Shown: one piece after another, positions 34,589-43,971 of the stretch | How the letters are laid out: every line of letters begins with the position of its first letter | Numbering within the stretch: position 1 is the stretch's first letter | NCBI GenBank assembly: GCA_035379625.1 | Contig: DAOSVM010000008.1 | Span: 1 to 64,000 of the forward strand | Origin: DAOSCP01 sp035379625 | GTDB lineage: Bacteria > Bacteroidota > Ignavibacteria > Ignavibacteriales > DAOSCP01 | Direction of reading: 5' to 3' | DNA: 64,000 nucleotides | Program-made: the position numbers and the translations under genes | The notes under the pieces: generated by a model | The model's input: only the letters and a program-made list of their open reading frames with translations | The model's database searches: none | What the model was told of the DNA's origin: nothing

Positions 34589-36637
34589 ATGAAAAAATTC
34601 TTTTTGCTGTTATTTTCAATTTCCTTAAATCTTTTTGGCCAAAAGTATATTAACATCTCCGATAACTACTTCTTAAAAAACGGTCTTGAAGTTTTATTAA
34701 TTTCCGATACTTCATATAAAACTGTTACAGCTGGTATTGCTTTTAAAATCCCAACTAAATATCAGGGACAATATATCGGTTACACAACTTTTCTCCCAAA
34801 TTTATTGACGCAAAATTCAAAAAATATAACTTCTCAAAGCCTTTATAACCTTAGAAAGTACGGATACTTAAGCATTTATGCAAATGATGATAAAATTTCA
34901 ATAGCTTCTTACAAAGAATATTTAGATACTGTATTCTACATTCTATCCGATCTAATAATTAACCCTAATCTTTCTGTGGAAAACATGATTGATTTTAAGA
35001 AAAAGGTTTTACCATCTGTAAAAAAATATAATCAGGAAATAGCAAATATTGCAGTTAATGTATATAGAAGAACAGCATTCGAACATAATTCTCCTGCTTC
35101 TGAATTTCCAACTCAAAATTCAATAATAGATATTTCAATTAATGTTTTAAAGAATCACTACCATAAATATTTTATCCCAAATAATGCTACTTTAATAGTC
35201 GTTGGTAATTTTGATATAAAAAAAATTAAAAATCTTATCGAAAAATACTTCTCAACATGGCAAACTGGCCCTCAACCAGACTTGAATAATGACAAAAATT
35301 ATTTTAAAGATTTTGGAGATACTATAGCTATAGTACATGCCAATAATATGGATACACCCTTTATTTTTATGGCTTCACCTTTCGAATTATCCAAAAGACA
35401 AAAAGATATTACTTATGTTCAATTACTTAGTTTGATGTTTGGAAATTATGCTTATAAGTTCTTTTACAAAGATACTTTAAATAAAGGATATTACACTGAT
35501 GCAGTTTTTCAAAATAATGCTGAACATTCTGCTATAACTATAGCTAAACAAATACCTTATGATAGCGTCCACAAATTTGTAGAAATTTATCCAAAAGTTT
35601 ATAAAAATTTCTTTTCTTCAACAATAGATCCACTTGAATTAGTTAAAGCGAAAAATATAGTTATTTCAACAATTAAATCACAACTTTCAAATTCTAATAT
35701 TACATTTGATTTTATATCAGATTTTAAAACTAATTTATACTCAAATGATTTCATATTAAATTATATAAATACTATTGAAAATATTAACGTTGACACATTA
35801 GAACATTATAAAAAATCATATATTCCATTGCACAAATTCTATACGGTTATAATTTTAGATACAAATAAAATTACTCCTGCGTTCAAAGAGAAATTTAAAT
35901 ATAAAATTTTCGATCAATATGGAAATCCTGTTAATACAAATCTTCCTCCTATTCCTAAAGATTTAACAGCTCAAAAAATTATTCAAAACTATATAGAGAA
36001 AATAACTTCTACCATTAATGTAGAAAAAATAAATAATTTGATGTTAACATACGCTGGCGAAATAGTTGTTGAAAATGGTAAAAAACAAATTGAAACTCGT
36101 ATTGTTTATTCTTTAAAAGACAATAAATATTTCAAGCATGTAGCTGTAGATGGTCAAGAAGATGCATTACAAATTTATGACGGTAAACAATTCTTCGAAA
36201 ATTCAAAATTTTTTGGTCCAAGAATACTTGATGAAAAAGATACTTATCAGAGTCTTTATAATTCCGTTTTTCTACCACAAAGATTTATAAATGATTGGAA
36301 TATTTCAGTAAAATTATTAGGGATAGAACCTTATGATACTTCATATGCTTATAACATAGAATTTACCGATAAATATGGCCAAAAATGGAATGAATATTAT
36401 GATTATAAATCGTTTTTATTAATTGGTTATCAGAAAATCACTAAAAATGTACAATTAGATATAAAAGAACAAAATTATTATCATAGTTATACATTATTTA
36501 ATGGATTTTTATTACCATCAAAAATTAGTTCTAAAGTACTTTCTCAAACAGCTGAATTTTCGCTTAAAGATGTAAGGAATAATGTTAATTTAGCAAAAAA
36601 CTTCTTTACGTTTAAATATAAGAAAGCAAAAAAATGA
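34589..36637 (+). CDS. Catalytically inactive M16-type peptidase homologue, exported
   Basis: A 682-residue protein with a signal peptide (about 1-18). Residues 20-450 follow the M16 zinc-peptidase plan, including HKYFIPNNATLIVVGNFD near 190-207. However, the HxxEH zinc motif expected near residue 64 is replaced by YIGYTTFLPNLL, so no zinc can be bound in the usual way. From about 470 to the end the sequence forms a beta-rich domain (VAVDGQEDALQIYDGKQFF) resembling LolA/LolB-type lipoprotein-binding folds. It may be a periplasmic binding or scaffolding protein. Its stop overlaps the next gene start by 4 nt. Confidence 0.8.
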   Translation: MKKFFLLLFSISLNLFGQKYINISDNYFLKNGLEVLLISDTSYKTVTAGIAFKIPTKYQGQYIGYTTFLPNLLTQNSKNITSQSLYNLRKYGYLSIYANDDKISIASYKEYLDTVFYILSDLIINPNLSVENMIDFKKKVLPSVKKYNQEIANIAVNVYRRTAFEHNSPASEFPTQNSIIDISINVLKNHYHKYFIPNNATLIVVGNFDIKKIKNLIEKYFSTWQTGPQPDLNNDKNYFKDFGDTIAIVHANNMDTPFIFMASPFELSKRQKDITYVQLLSLMFGNYAYKFFYKDTLNKGYYTDAVFQNNAEHSAITIAKQIPYDSVHKFVEIYPKVYKNFFSSTIDPLELVKAKNIVISTIKSQLSNSNITFDFISDFKTNLYSNDFILNYINTIENINVDTLEHYKKSYIPLHKFYTVIILDTNKITPAFKEKFKYKIFDQYGNPVNTNLPPIPKDLTAQKIIQNYIEKITSTINVEKINNLMLTYAGEIVVENGKKQIETRIVYSLKDNKYFKHVAVDGQEDALQIYDGKQFFENSKFFGPRILDEKDTYQSLYNSVFLPQRFINDWNISVKLLGIEPYDTSYAYNIEFTDKYGQKWNEYYDYKSFLLIGYQKITKNVQLDIKEQNYYHSYTLFNGFLLPSKISSKVLSQTAEFSLKDVRNNVNLAKNFFTFKYKKAKK

Positions 36638-37245
36638 AAATTAAAACTTTTGTATTTGACCTTGGTAATGTTCTTTTGCCTTTTGATTATAGTATTATGA
36701 TTAAAAAATTAAATGCTATTTCTGATAACTTAGGTAATAGTTATTATAGATGGTATAGAGATAATTATCATTATCATAGGGATTTTGAAAAAGGATTGAT
36801 TAAGGAAGAGGAATTTATCGAATTAAATTTAAAAGTATTAGATAATCGTATATCAGCAGAAACTTTTTGTAGATTTTATTCAGAAATATTTGAGGAAAAT
36901 AGAAAGATTACGTCGCTTTTACCGATTATTAAAAATAATTTTAATTTGATACTGCTTTCTAATACAAACTCTATACATAAGAAATACGGTTGGGATAAAT
37001 ATAATTTTATTACTTATTTTGATCACTTGGTTTTATCTCATATAGTAAAATCAGTTAAGCCAGAAAAAGAAATTTATGAGTATGCCCAAAGTTTAAGTAA
37101 CTCTCAACCAGATGAGATATTATATATTGATGATATTAAAGAATATACCGACGCAGCAGAAAAGTTAGGTTGGAATACTTACCACTTTATCAATGAAGAT
37201 GATACTTTTGAATTTTTACAAAAAAAATTAAAGGCTGCCAAATAG
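36634..37245 (+). CDS. HAD hydrolase, YihX-like
   Basis: A 203-residue HAD subfamily IA protein. Motif I reads FVFDLGNVLLPFDY: the second acidic residue of DxD is Gly, as in YihX-type glucose-1-phosphatases. Motif II is LLSNTNS (about 109-115) and the lysine lies in SVKPEKEIYEYA (about 147-158). The final acidic motif is YIDDIKEYTDAAEKLGW. YihX of E. coli dephosphorylates glucose 1-phosphate. The neighbouring convergent gene is glgC, which uses the same compound, so the idea fits but is inference. The stop codon lies in the loop of a terminator. Confidence 0.8.
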   Translation: MKIKTFVFDLGNVLLPFDYSIMIKKLNAISDNLGNSYYRWYRDNYHYHRDFEKGLIKEEEFIELNLKVLDNRISAETFCRFYSEIFEENRKITSLLPIIKNNFNLILLSNTNSIHKKYGWDKYNFITYFDHLVLSHIVKSVKPEKEIYEYAQSLSNSQPDEILYIDDIKEYTDAAEKLGWNTYHFINEDDTFEFLQKKLKAAK

Positions 37246-37257
37246 CAGCCTTTTTTT
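37226..37257. terminator. Bidirectional terminator between the YihX-like gene and glgC
   Basis: A GGCTGC/GCAGCC hairpin (37233-37250) is followed by seven T on the plus strand and preceded by A-rich sequence that gives a T run on the minus strand. The TAG stop of the HAD gene is inside the hairpin, and the glgC stop lies 2 bases beyond. Confidence 0.88.
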
Positions 37258-37258
37258 A

Positions 37259-38497
37259 TCATTCAAATTGATAGCCTTTTGGTATTACAACTAAGCCAGA
37301 TTCTGTTACGGTAAATCTTTTCTTATCAATATCTGGATCAAATCCAATCTCCATACCTTCTGGAATATTAACATTTTTATCTATAATACATCTTCGAATA
37401 CGAGCGTGACGCCCAATGTTAACATTATTAAATAGAATTGAATCAACAACATAAGTATAACTGTTAACTCTACAACCCGGTCCTATAATTGATCTTTCAA
37501 CAAGACCACCTGACACAATTGTACCATCACAAACTAAAGAATTAAAAGTACGTCCAACTCTTTCGCCTTCGTGGGAAATTGTTTTTGCAGGTGGAAGCTG
37601 TAATTGTTTTGTCCAAATTGGCCAATCTTGATCATAAAGATTAAACATAGGAATAACATTTAATAAATCCATATTTGCAGCATAATAGCTTTCCAAAGTT
37701 CCAATATCCATCCAATAAGGTTGTTCTTTTTTATTTTCATCTTCAAACATCCAAGCAGAAACTTTATATCCAGCACTTATCATATATGGTATTACGTGTT
37801 TACCAAAATCATCATTTGGTAGATGAGCAGCTTCCATTTCTAATAATACATTTTTTAAAACATCGGCTTTAAAGACATAAATACCCATACTAGCAAAACA
37901 ATAGCCAGGTTTGTTAGGAATTTCAGGGGGATCTTTTGGTTTTTCAATAAACGAAACAACATCATAATTTTCATTAACTCCTAATATTCCAAACCTTGTT
38001 GCTTGATCTTTCGGAAATACAATTGAAGCAATTGTTAAATCTGCATCTTTCTGAGCATTACTTTGAAGCATTTTTAAATAGTCCATTTTATAAATATGAT
38101 CTCCAGAAAGTATCAAAACTCTTTTGAATTTACCATTATGGAATAGGTTCATATTTTGTTGAATTGCATTTGCAGTGCCTTTGTACCAATCTTGACCCTG
38201 TTTTAATTGTGGTGGAACAGAATGAATAAACTCACCCAAATCGGGATTAAATATATTCCATGCTTCATAAATATGACTATTTAAAGAATCAGACTTATAC
38301 TGTGTTAATATGTAAATTTTTCGTAAACCTGAGTTCAAACAATTTGAAAGGGCAAAGTCAATAATTCTATATTTCCCACCGAATGGTACAGAAGGTTTAC
38401 TTCTTGGCTCAGTTAATGGCCTGAGTCTTTCACCTTGTCCCCCTGCCAATATCATTGTTACAGTATCCTTCAACAAAGATGAACCTTGAAATATCAT
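37259..38497 (-). CDS. glgC: Glucose-1-phosphate adenylyltransferase
   Basis: An ADP-glucose pyrophosphorylase, the committed step of bacterial glycogen synthesis. Blocks seen are LAGGQGERLRPLTEPRSKPS with the catalytic nucleotide-binding site, GTANAIQQN, LSGDHIYKMDY and a C-terminal left-handed beta-helix with repeated hexapeptides (SIIGPGCRVNSY). An in-frame ATG lies nine codons upstream (38524), but the ATG at 38497 is preceded by AAAGGGG at the right distance and gives the conserved N-terminus, so it is chosen. No other glycogen gene is in the window. Confidence 0.95.
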   Translation of the reverse strand: MIFQGSSLLKDTVTMILAGGQGERLRPLTEPRSKPSVPFGGKYRIIDFALSNCLNSGLRKIYILTQYKSDSLNSHIYEAWNIFNPDLGEFIHSVPPQLKQGQDWYKGTANAIQQNMNLFHNGKFKRVLILSGDHIYKMDYLKMLQSNAQKDADLTIASIVFPKDQATRFGILGVNENYDVVSFIEKPKDPPEIPNKPGYCFASMGIYVFKADVLKNVLLEMEAAHLPNDDFGKHVIPYMISAGYKVSAWMFEDENKKEQPYWMDIGTLESYYAANMDLLNVIPMFNLYDQDWPIWTKQLQLPPAKTISHEGERVGRTFNSLVCDGTIVSGGLVERSIIGPGCRVNSYTYVVDSILFNNVNIGRHARIRRCIIDKNVNIPEGMEIGFDPDIDKKRFTVTESGLVVIPKGYQFE

Positions 38498-38609
38498 AAT
38501 AACCCCTTTATATTTATTATACAATATTCTTGCCCTAATTGAATATTATAATTTTATGTTTAATAATAAATTTTTTTTCTTTTATACTTTTTATTATATT
38601 AATAAGTTA

Positions 38610-40253
38610 ATGAAAAAATATATTAACATCCGAGTTATTTTCTATATTGTATTTCTTTTATTATTATCTTATTTTGCTAACTACTTAAAATTTCATAACT
38701 TAAAATTTAATAAATATTCTTTCCCTTCTATCACATTATCCAAAAATCACAATTTTGATATTTTAAACTCAAATTATTATGTAAAATTTTATGATAATAA
38801 TAACTCTATAGATGTTACAGCAAAATTAAAAATATCTATTCTTTCTGATACATTGAAATCTATTTCTTTAAATTTATTCGATAATTTAAAAATATCACGA
38901 ATGCTAGTTAATAACAATAATACATATTATATACATAAAAATAACCAAATTACAATATATTTGCAAAACAAAGACAAAATTTTAAATATTGAAGCAAATT
39001 ATTCTGGAACACCAAAAAATTTAGGCGTTAGTTCTTTTGGGAAATATAAGTTTAATAACTATAATTATGTTTATACTATTAATGAACCTTATTTTGCTTC
39101 AACTTGGCTTTTATGCAAGGACGATAATGCAGAAAAAACCAACCTTGAGATGACAATAGAAATTGATACACCATATATAGCAATTTCTAATGGAAGATTG
39201 ATAAAATTTTATCAAAATTCTTCAAAAAATATTTACTATTGGAAAAGTTATTATCCTATTTCACCATATCTTATATCAATTTATGCAGGCAAATACAACG
39301 TATTAATGGATAGTGTATATTCAGTTAAAAACAAACACATTCCAATATATTTTTATTCATTACCACACAATACCCAAATGGCATATTCTGCATTGCAAGA
39401 TACCAAGAAAGTTTTACTTTTTTTTGAGAATACTTTTGGCGAATATCCTTTTATAAACGATAAATATTCTGTTACAGAAATTTTTTGGAACAACGGTGCT
39501 ATAGAAAATCAAACAGCTGTAGGCATTGGTGAAATTTTTATGACTAATTCTCGTCAAAGTCAACTAATGTTAATTCACGAGCTTGCACACCAATGGTGGG
39601 GAAATTCTGTAACTGTAGATAATTGGAATGATATATGGTTAAGTGAAGGTTTAGCTAGATATTCTGAAGCTCTTGCTGTTGAGTACTTTCAAGGAAAAAA
39701 CGCATATTTTGAATTTATGAATTCATTAAAAGAACCTTTTTGGGGACGTCTTTCTAATCCACAAGATAATTTATTTAGTAGATTAGTTTATAATAAAGGT
39801 GCTTGGATTTTCCATATGCTCCGTATGAAATTAGGTGATACTCTTTTTTTTAATTTTTTAAGAGCTTATTATAACAAATTCAAATATTCAACCGTTAATA
39901 CTAATTCCTTTAAATCGTTTTTAGAGGGTTACACTAAAAGTAATTTTGATAAATTTTTTAAAGATTGGATAACAAATGCTAAAACAATTCCCTTTATAAG
40001 TTATAAATACAACATCCAAAAACTAAAAAATTCAATGTATTCTATTGAATTAAATTTAGAGCAATTTTCAAGTGAAAAATATATTTTTAATCTTCCTATT
40101 GAAGTTCTTTTTAGTGATGATAATAATTCTTTAATAAAATCTTTCAATTTTTCAACAAAAAATTTTAATTTTAAGGCTGAAATTAATTTTTTCCCAAAAA
40201 AAATTATTATTGATCCATATAATAAAATTCTTTGCAATATTAAAAGGTTATAA
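38610..40253 (+). CDS. M1-family zinc aminopeptidase, membrane-anchored
   Basis: A gluzincin peptidase with the zinc motif HELAH followed by QWWGN and the distal glutamate in WLSEGLARYSEAL (spacing as in HExxH-x18-E). The aminopeptidase GxMEN motif is present as GAIEN. An N-terminal hydrophobic segment after MKKYINIRV anchors or exports it. Another in-frame ATG lies 18 codons upstream (38556); the later start is preferred because it gives a standard signal anchor, but neither has a clear ribosome site. The protein is short (about 547 residues), lacking the long C-terminal helical domain of PepN. Confidence 0.88.
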   Translation: MKKYINIRVIFYIVFLLLLSYFANYLKFHNLKFNKYSFPSITLSKNHNFDILNSNYYVKFYDNNNSIDVTAKLKISILSDTLKSISLNLFDNLKISRMLVNNNNTYYIHKNNQITIYLQNKDKILNIEANYSGTPKNLGVSSFGKYKFNNYNYVYTINEPYFASTWLLCKDDNAEKTNLEMTIEIDTPYIAISNGRLIKFYQNSSKNIYYWKSYYPISPYLISIYAGKYNVLMDSVYSVKNKHIPIYFYSLPHNTQMAYSALQDTKKVLLFFENTFGEYPFINDKYSVTEIFWNNGAIENQTAVGIGEIFMTNSRQSQLMLIHELAHQWWGNSVTVDNWNDIWLSEGLARYSEALAVEYFQGKNAYFEFMNSLKEPFWGRLSNPQDNLFSRLVYNKGAWIFHMLRMKLGDTLFFNFLRAYYNKFKYSTVNTNSFKSFLEGYTKSNFDKFFKDWITNAKTIPFISYKYNIQKLKNSMYSIELNLEQFSSEKYIFNLPIEVLFSDDNNSLIKSFNFSTKNFNFKAEINFFPKKIIIDPYNKILCNIKRL

Positions 40254-40256
40254 AAA

Positions 40257-40643
40257 ATGAAATTTTTATATATTGGTTTGGGTGGAGCATTAGGGAGTAT
40301 ATTAAGGTATGCTTCTTCTCGTTACTTTCAAGATTTATTTAAGGCAACATATTTTCCAATTGGTACACTTTTAGTAAATATTTTGGGATGTTTTATTATT
40401 GGTATCATTTTCGAGTTATATGACCAAAATTTTATATTCAATAACGAATTAAAATTATTTCTTACTGTTGGTTTTTGCGGTGGATTTACAACTTTTTCAA
40501 CATTCTCTAATGAAACAATGATTATGTTTTCAGAAGGTGACTTCTTTTACTCAAGCATTTATATATCTATTAGCTTGTTTTTATGTCTTTTTGCTGTTTA
40601 TATTGGTAAGGTCTTTGTAAAATATATTGCTAATATATTGTGA
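40257..40643 (+). CDS. crcB: Fluoride channel CrcB/Fluc
   Basis: A 128-residue membrane protein with four hydrophobic segments. Signatures are GGALGSILRYASSRYF at the start, GTLLVNILGCFIIGI (about 42-56) and GFCGGFTTFSTFSNE (about 77-91). Fluc channels are dual-topology dimers that export fluoride. It starts 3 nt after the M1 peptidase stop; no fluoride riboswitch was seen. Its stop overlaps the GTG start of the next gene. Confidence 0.96.
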   Translation: MKFLYIGLGGALGSILRYASSRYFQDLFKATYFPIGTLLVNILGCFIIGIIFELYDQNFIFNNELKLFLTVGFCGGFTTFSTFSNETMIMFSEGDFFYSSIYISISLFLCLFAVYIGKVFVKYIANIL

Positions 40644-42459
40644 AAATTTATCAGAAAATTTTCCCGTTCATATTATTTATTATTTTTTTAGTTCTTGATT
40701 TTGTTATCAGATTTGAATCACTTCTCAAATACTCAAATCAACAAAAGTTTTATTACACCTTATCTGTAATAACTTCATTTTTTCTATATTACGTTTTGCT
40801 TTTTTTCTTATCAAAAATTAAAAATAAATGGAAATTTATATACATATTTTTAATAACATTGTATTTTACAAGTATATATATATTCTCATTTTCTTTTAAA
40901 TTTGAAAACACTTATTATCCAAATTATACAATTATCAATTATTTAATAAGTGAACCACAAAGTGCAATATCTCTTTTATTAGATTCACTCACACCAATAT
41001 ATATTGTAATTTTTTGTTTTATATTTATTTTAATTTTTATTTATCTATATAAAATGGATTTTAGTACTAAATTTTATTTTAATAAAATATTTTATTTTAT
41101 AGTTACTTCTTATTTAATTTTATCGTTATTGTTAACTAATAAGATTTGGATAGTTGATCAATGCTTAATTGTTGATACAAATTTTAATACAAATCTGCTT
41201 AAAGTTGTTCAAAATAAAATAACTGAAAAAAGTGAATATAATGGTCTTGATTATCGAATTCCGATGCATTTACACCTAAAATAAAAAACTCTAAAAAATT
41301 TAATGTTTTAGTCTTAATCTTTGAAAGTTTAAGAAGCCAAAATATGTCACTTTATGGCTATAATAAAAAGACAACACCTTTCTTAGATTCTCTTTTTCAA
41401 CAATCTAATAATTTAATTTTTTTCAAGAAAGCATATACCTCTTCTACTACTACAATGTTAGCTGTTCCTTCTATATTGAGTGGTATCACTTCTGCTCAAT
41501 CAAAAAAATTATTCCACAGTTCTCCTTTGATTTGGGAATATGCAAAATCATTAAATTATTATACGTTTTTTCTATCTTCCCAAAGTATGAATTGGTATAA
41601 TTTTGATAAATTTTATGCTAACTCAAATTTAAATTATTATTGGAACGCAAACATTTCTAACTTACCATATTATAATGATTTTGGTATAGATGAAAATCAT
41701 TTAATAAATCAATTTGGAAATGTTATTGCAAACAATAAAGATTTTTTCACCGGCGTTATTCAATTTAATACTAGTCATTATCCTTATACAACGCCCGAGC
41801 AATTTCAAAAATGGGGTGAAGATTTTATCGATAATTACAATAATTCAATTTTATACCAGGATTTTTTAATTAAAAGAATTTTTGAAGTACTTAAAAAATA
41901 TAATTTATTAGAAAACACAATAATTATTATGGTTGGCGATCACGGTGAAGCATTCAGAGAACACGGAAATATTGGACATGTTGATTCATTTTACCTTACT
42001 ACTATTTCCATCCCACTAATTTTCTATATCCCTGAAAAACAACATTCTCTAAAGAATTTACTTTCAAAAAATATAAATAAAATTGTTACAAATTATGACG
42101 TTGTTCCAACTTTACTAAGTTTTTGGAATATAGAAAATAATAAATTCATTCAGGAAATTAGAAAAAACTTTTTAGGTTATAATTTGTTAGATAAAAATAT
42201 GGATAGTAATAGATATGTCTTAAGTACTAACACGAATGAATTTATAAACTTTAATGTAGGTTTTTCAATAGTAAATGATTCTTTACATTTTATCTACAGA
42301 GCTAATTTAGTACCACAAGTAAAAGAATTATATAATATTTTGAAAGATCCATTAGAAAAAAATAATCTTTATTCACCTTCAAACGAGTTCTTGAAAGATA
42401 TAAAAGAAAGAATTTTAAAAATCCCTGAACATAAATCATATATAAAGTTTTTAAATTAA
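40640..42459 (+). pseudogene. Alkaline-phosphatase-superfamily membrane transferase (sulfatase-like), frameshifted
   Basis: Two plus-strand frames form one membrane-bound transferase of the phosphoethanolamine-transferase/LTA-synthase type. The first part (40640-41284, GTG start) has about five membrane segments. The second (open well upstream of the ATG at 41344) has the catalytic domain: LIFESLRSQNMSLYGY with the metal-binding Glu, SSTTTMLAVPSILSG with the nucleophile Thr, and GDHGEAFREHGNIGH with late metal ligands. The second frame reads DAFTPKIKNSKKFNVL before the Met, so the break is a one-base loss near 41250-41270, not at a homopolymer. It may be inactive or a sequencing error. The stop overlaps the convergent ArsC-like stop by 4 nt. 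Confidence 0.82.
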
Positions 42460-42800
42460 GATTCTTCTTTAAGCCATCGTGCCCAAACTTCTGGTTGATA
42501 ACCGATGGTAACTTTTTTCCCATTCCTTACAATTGGTGTTTTTAACAATAAAGGATCTTCTAATAATTCAGTTTCAATATTAAACACCATAAATTGAAGT
42601 CCTCTTTTCTTATATTGTTTTGATTCTTTATCTATCAAATCTTCTAACGGAATTACTTGAGAAATATTTTTAAGTTCTCCTGGAGATAATTGACTTTCTG
42701 TTAAATCCTTGAAATGGTATTTTATCGCTCTTTCCTTAAAAAATCTTTCAGCTTTTTGAGTATCTTTACATTTTTTTGTGCCAATTATTTGTATATTCAT
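42456..42800 (-). CDS. ArsC/Spx-family protein
   Basis: A 114-residue thioredoxin-like protein of the ArsC family. The N-terminal IIGTKKCKDTQKAERFFKER holds the single redox cysteine (residue 11) in the position of the ArsC catalytic Cys. The segment LLKTPIVRNGKKVTIGY is the conserved cis-proline and C-terminal region. It may reduce arsenate or act as a Spx/YffB-type thiol protein; sequence alone does not decide. It precedes a TPR gene by a 2-nt gap on the minus strand. Confidence 0.88.
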   Translation of the reverse strand: MNIQIIGTKKCKDTQKAERFFKERAIKYHFKDLTESQLSPGELKNISQVIPLEDLIDKESKQYKKRGLQFMVFNIETELLEDPLLLKTPIVRNGKKVTIGYQPEVWARWLKEES

Positions 42801-42802
42801 AA

Positions 42803-43939
42803 TTATTCACCATTATATGGATTATTTAAATAAGTTTGAGCATATGAATGTGAATCTTTATAATCAGGTATTTTAAGTACTTCTTTATATAAAGCAATTG
42901 CTTCTTGTCTTCTTTTCATTATATCGTATATATTAGCGAGGTATAATTTAGAAAGTGCTAAAAATCCAGAATTTTTATCGCTTAATTTATTTGACATTTC
43001 AATAGATTTATTAAAATATATTTCTGCTTTAAGATAATCTCTTTGAATTTTATTTGAAACTGCAGCATAATAAAATATTTCTCTTTTTACACTGAAAGAA
43101 AGTTTTATTTTATCGGCATTAATTATGTTAATCAATTTTTCATAAACATCAATTGCATTATCAATATTCCAAGTAATATAACTTAGCTTGGCATAATATC
43201 GTTGAAAAACGACATTTTCTGGAAAAGTTTCATATAAAATCCTTGAATACTCAAATGCTTTATAAGGTAACTGTTCGTAATTTAAAAAAGAAGTCATTAA
43301 AAAATACATTGCTTCGTATCTAGAAAATTTACCATTATTAGCAACATTTATTAATTGTTCAAGCCCTAAATTTTTATCACCTTTTGGGAAAAGAGAAAGG
43401 AAAGGCTTAATAATGGGAAATTTGTCAGGTACAACAGATAAATAATAGTTATAGATTCCAAAACCTAAAAGCACATCAATATTTTTAGGATTTAATTGAT
43501 ATAATTTTTCTATCAAAGGGTAAGCTGATAAAGCATCATCAGCTGCTTTTAACCAACTATCTCGAAGAGCTCTTAATCTACCACGATAACCAATTGCTCC
43601 TGCCTTAAAAAATAAAGCAATTTCGTTATTTGGATTTTGTTTCAATATCTCATCGCATTGAAATATTATATCTTCAAGTTTATCAAAAAAGATTTCATCC
43701 TTATCTGTATTATCCAAATTGATAAGAATCTTCCACCAATCGCACATTGCAAGGAAGAATTTGCCACCAGGATAATCAGGATAATCTGCGATAATATTTC
43801 GAAAGTGCCTTTCGGCACTTTCAAAATCAAGTTTATAAATCAAACTAATTCCATTTTGTATAAGTGTATCAGTAGGAATAGCCTTTTGCGAGAAAATTTG
43901 AGAAGATATAAACAACAGAATATAAACTACTTTTTTCAT
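42803..43939 (-). CDS. Exported TPR-repeat protein
   Basis: A 378-residue protein with a signal peptide (MKKVVYILLFISSQIFSQ). The rest is alpha-helical with tetratricopeptide-like pairs, for example DFESAERHFRNIIADYPDYP near 34-53 and LYLANIYDIMKRRQEAIALY near 328-347. TPR proteins are scaffolds for protein complexes in the periplasm or outer membrane. The partner is unknown. It lies 32 nt after clpX on the same strand. Confidence 0.82.
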   Translation of the reverse strand: MKKVVYILLFISSQIFSQKAIPTDTLIQNGISLIYKLDFESAERHFRNIIADYPDYPGGKFFLAMCDWWKILINLDNTDKDEIFFDKLEDIIFQCDEILKQNPNNEIALFFKAGAIGYRGRLRALRDSWLKAADDALSAYPLIEKLYQLNPKNIDVLLGFGIYNYYLSVVPDKFPIIKPFLSLFPKGDKNLGLEQLINVANNGKFSRYEAMYFLMTSFLNYEQLPYKAFEYSRILYETFPENVVFQRYYAKLSYITWNIDNAIDVYEKLINIINADKIKLSFSVKREIFYYAAVSNKIQRDYLKAEIYFNKSIEMSNKLSDKNSGFLALSKLYLANIYDIMKRRQEAIALYKEVLKIPDYKDSHSYAQTYLNNPYNGE

Positions 43940-43971
43940 AAGTTATGGTTTAAAATTAAAATATTCCTAAA

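Noticed and set aside
40200..40256. Fluoride riboswitch before crcB
   Set aside because: Only 3 bases separate crcB from the previous gene and no pseudoknot-like motif is visible.
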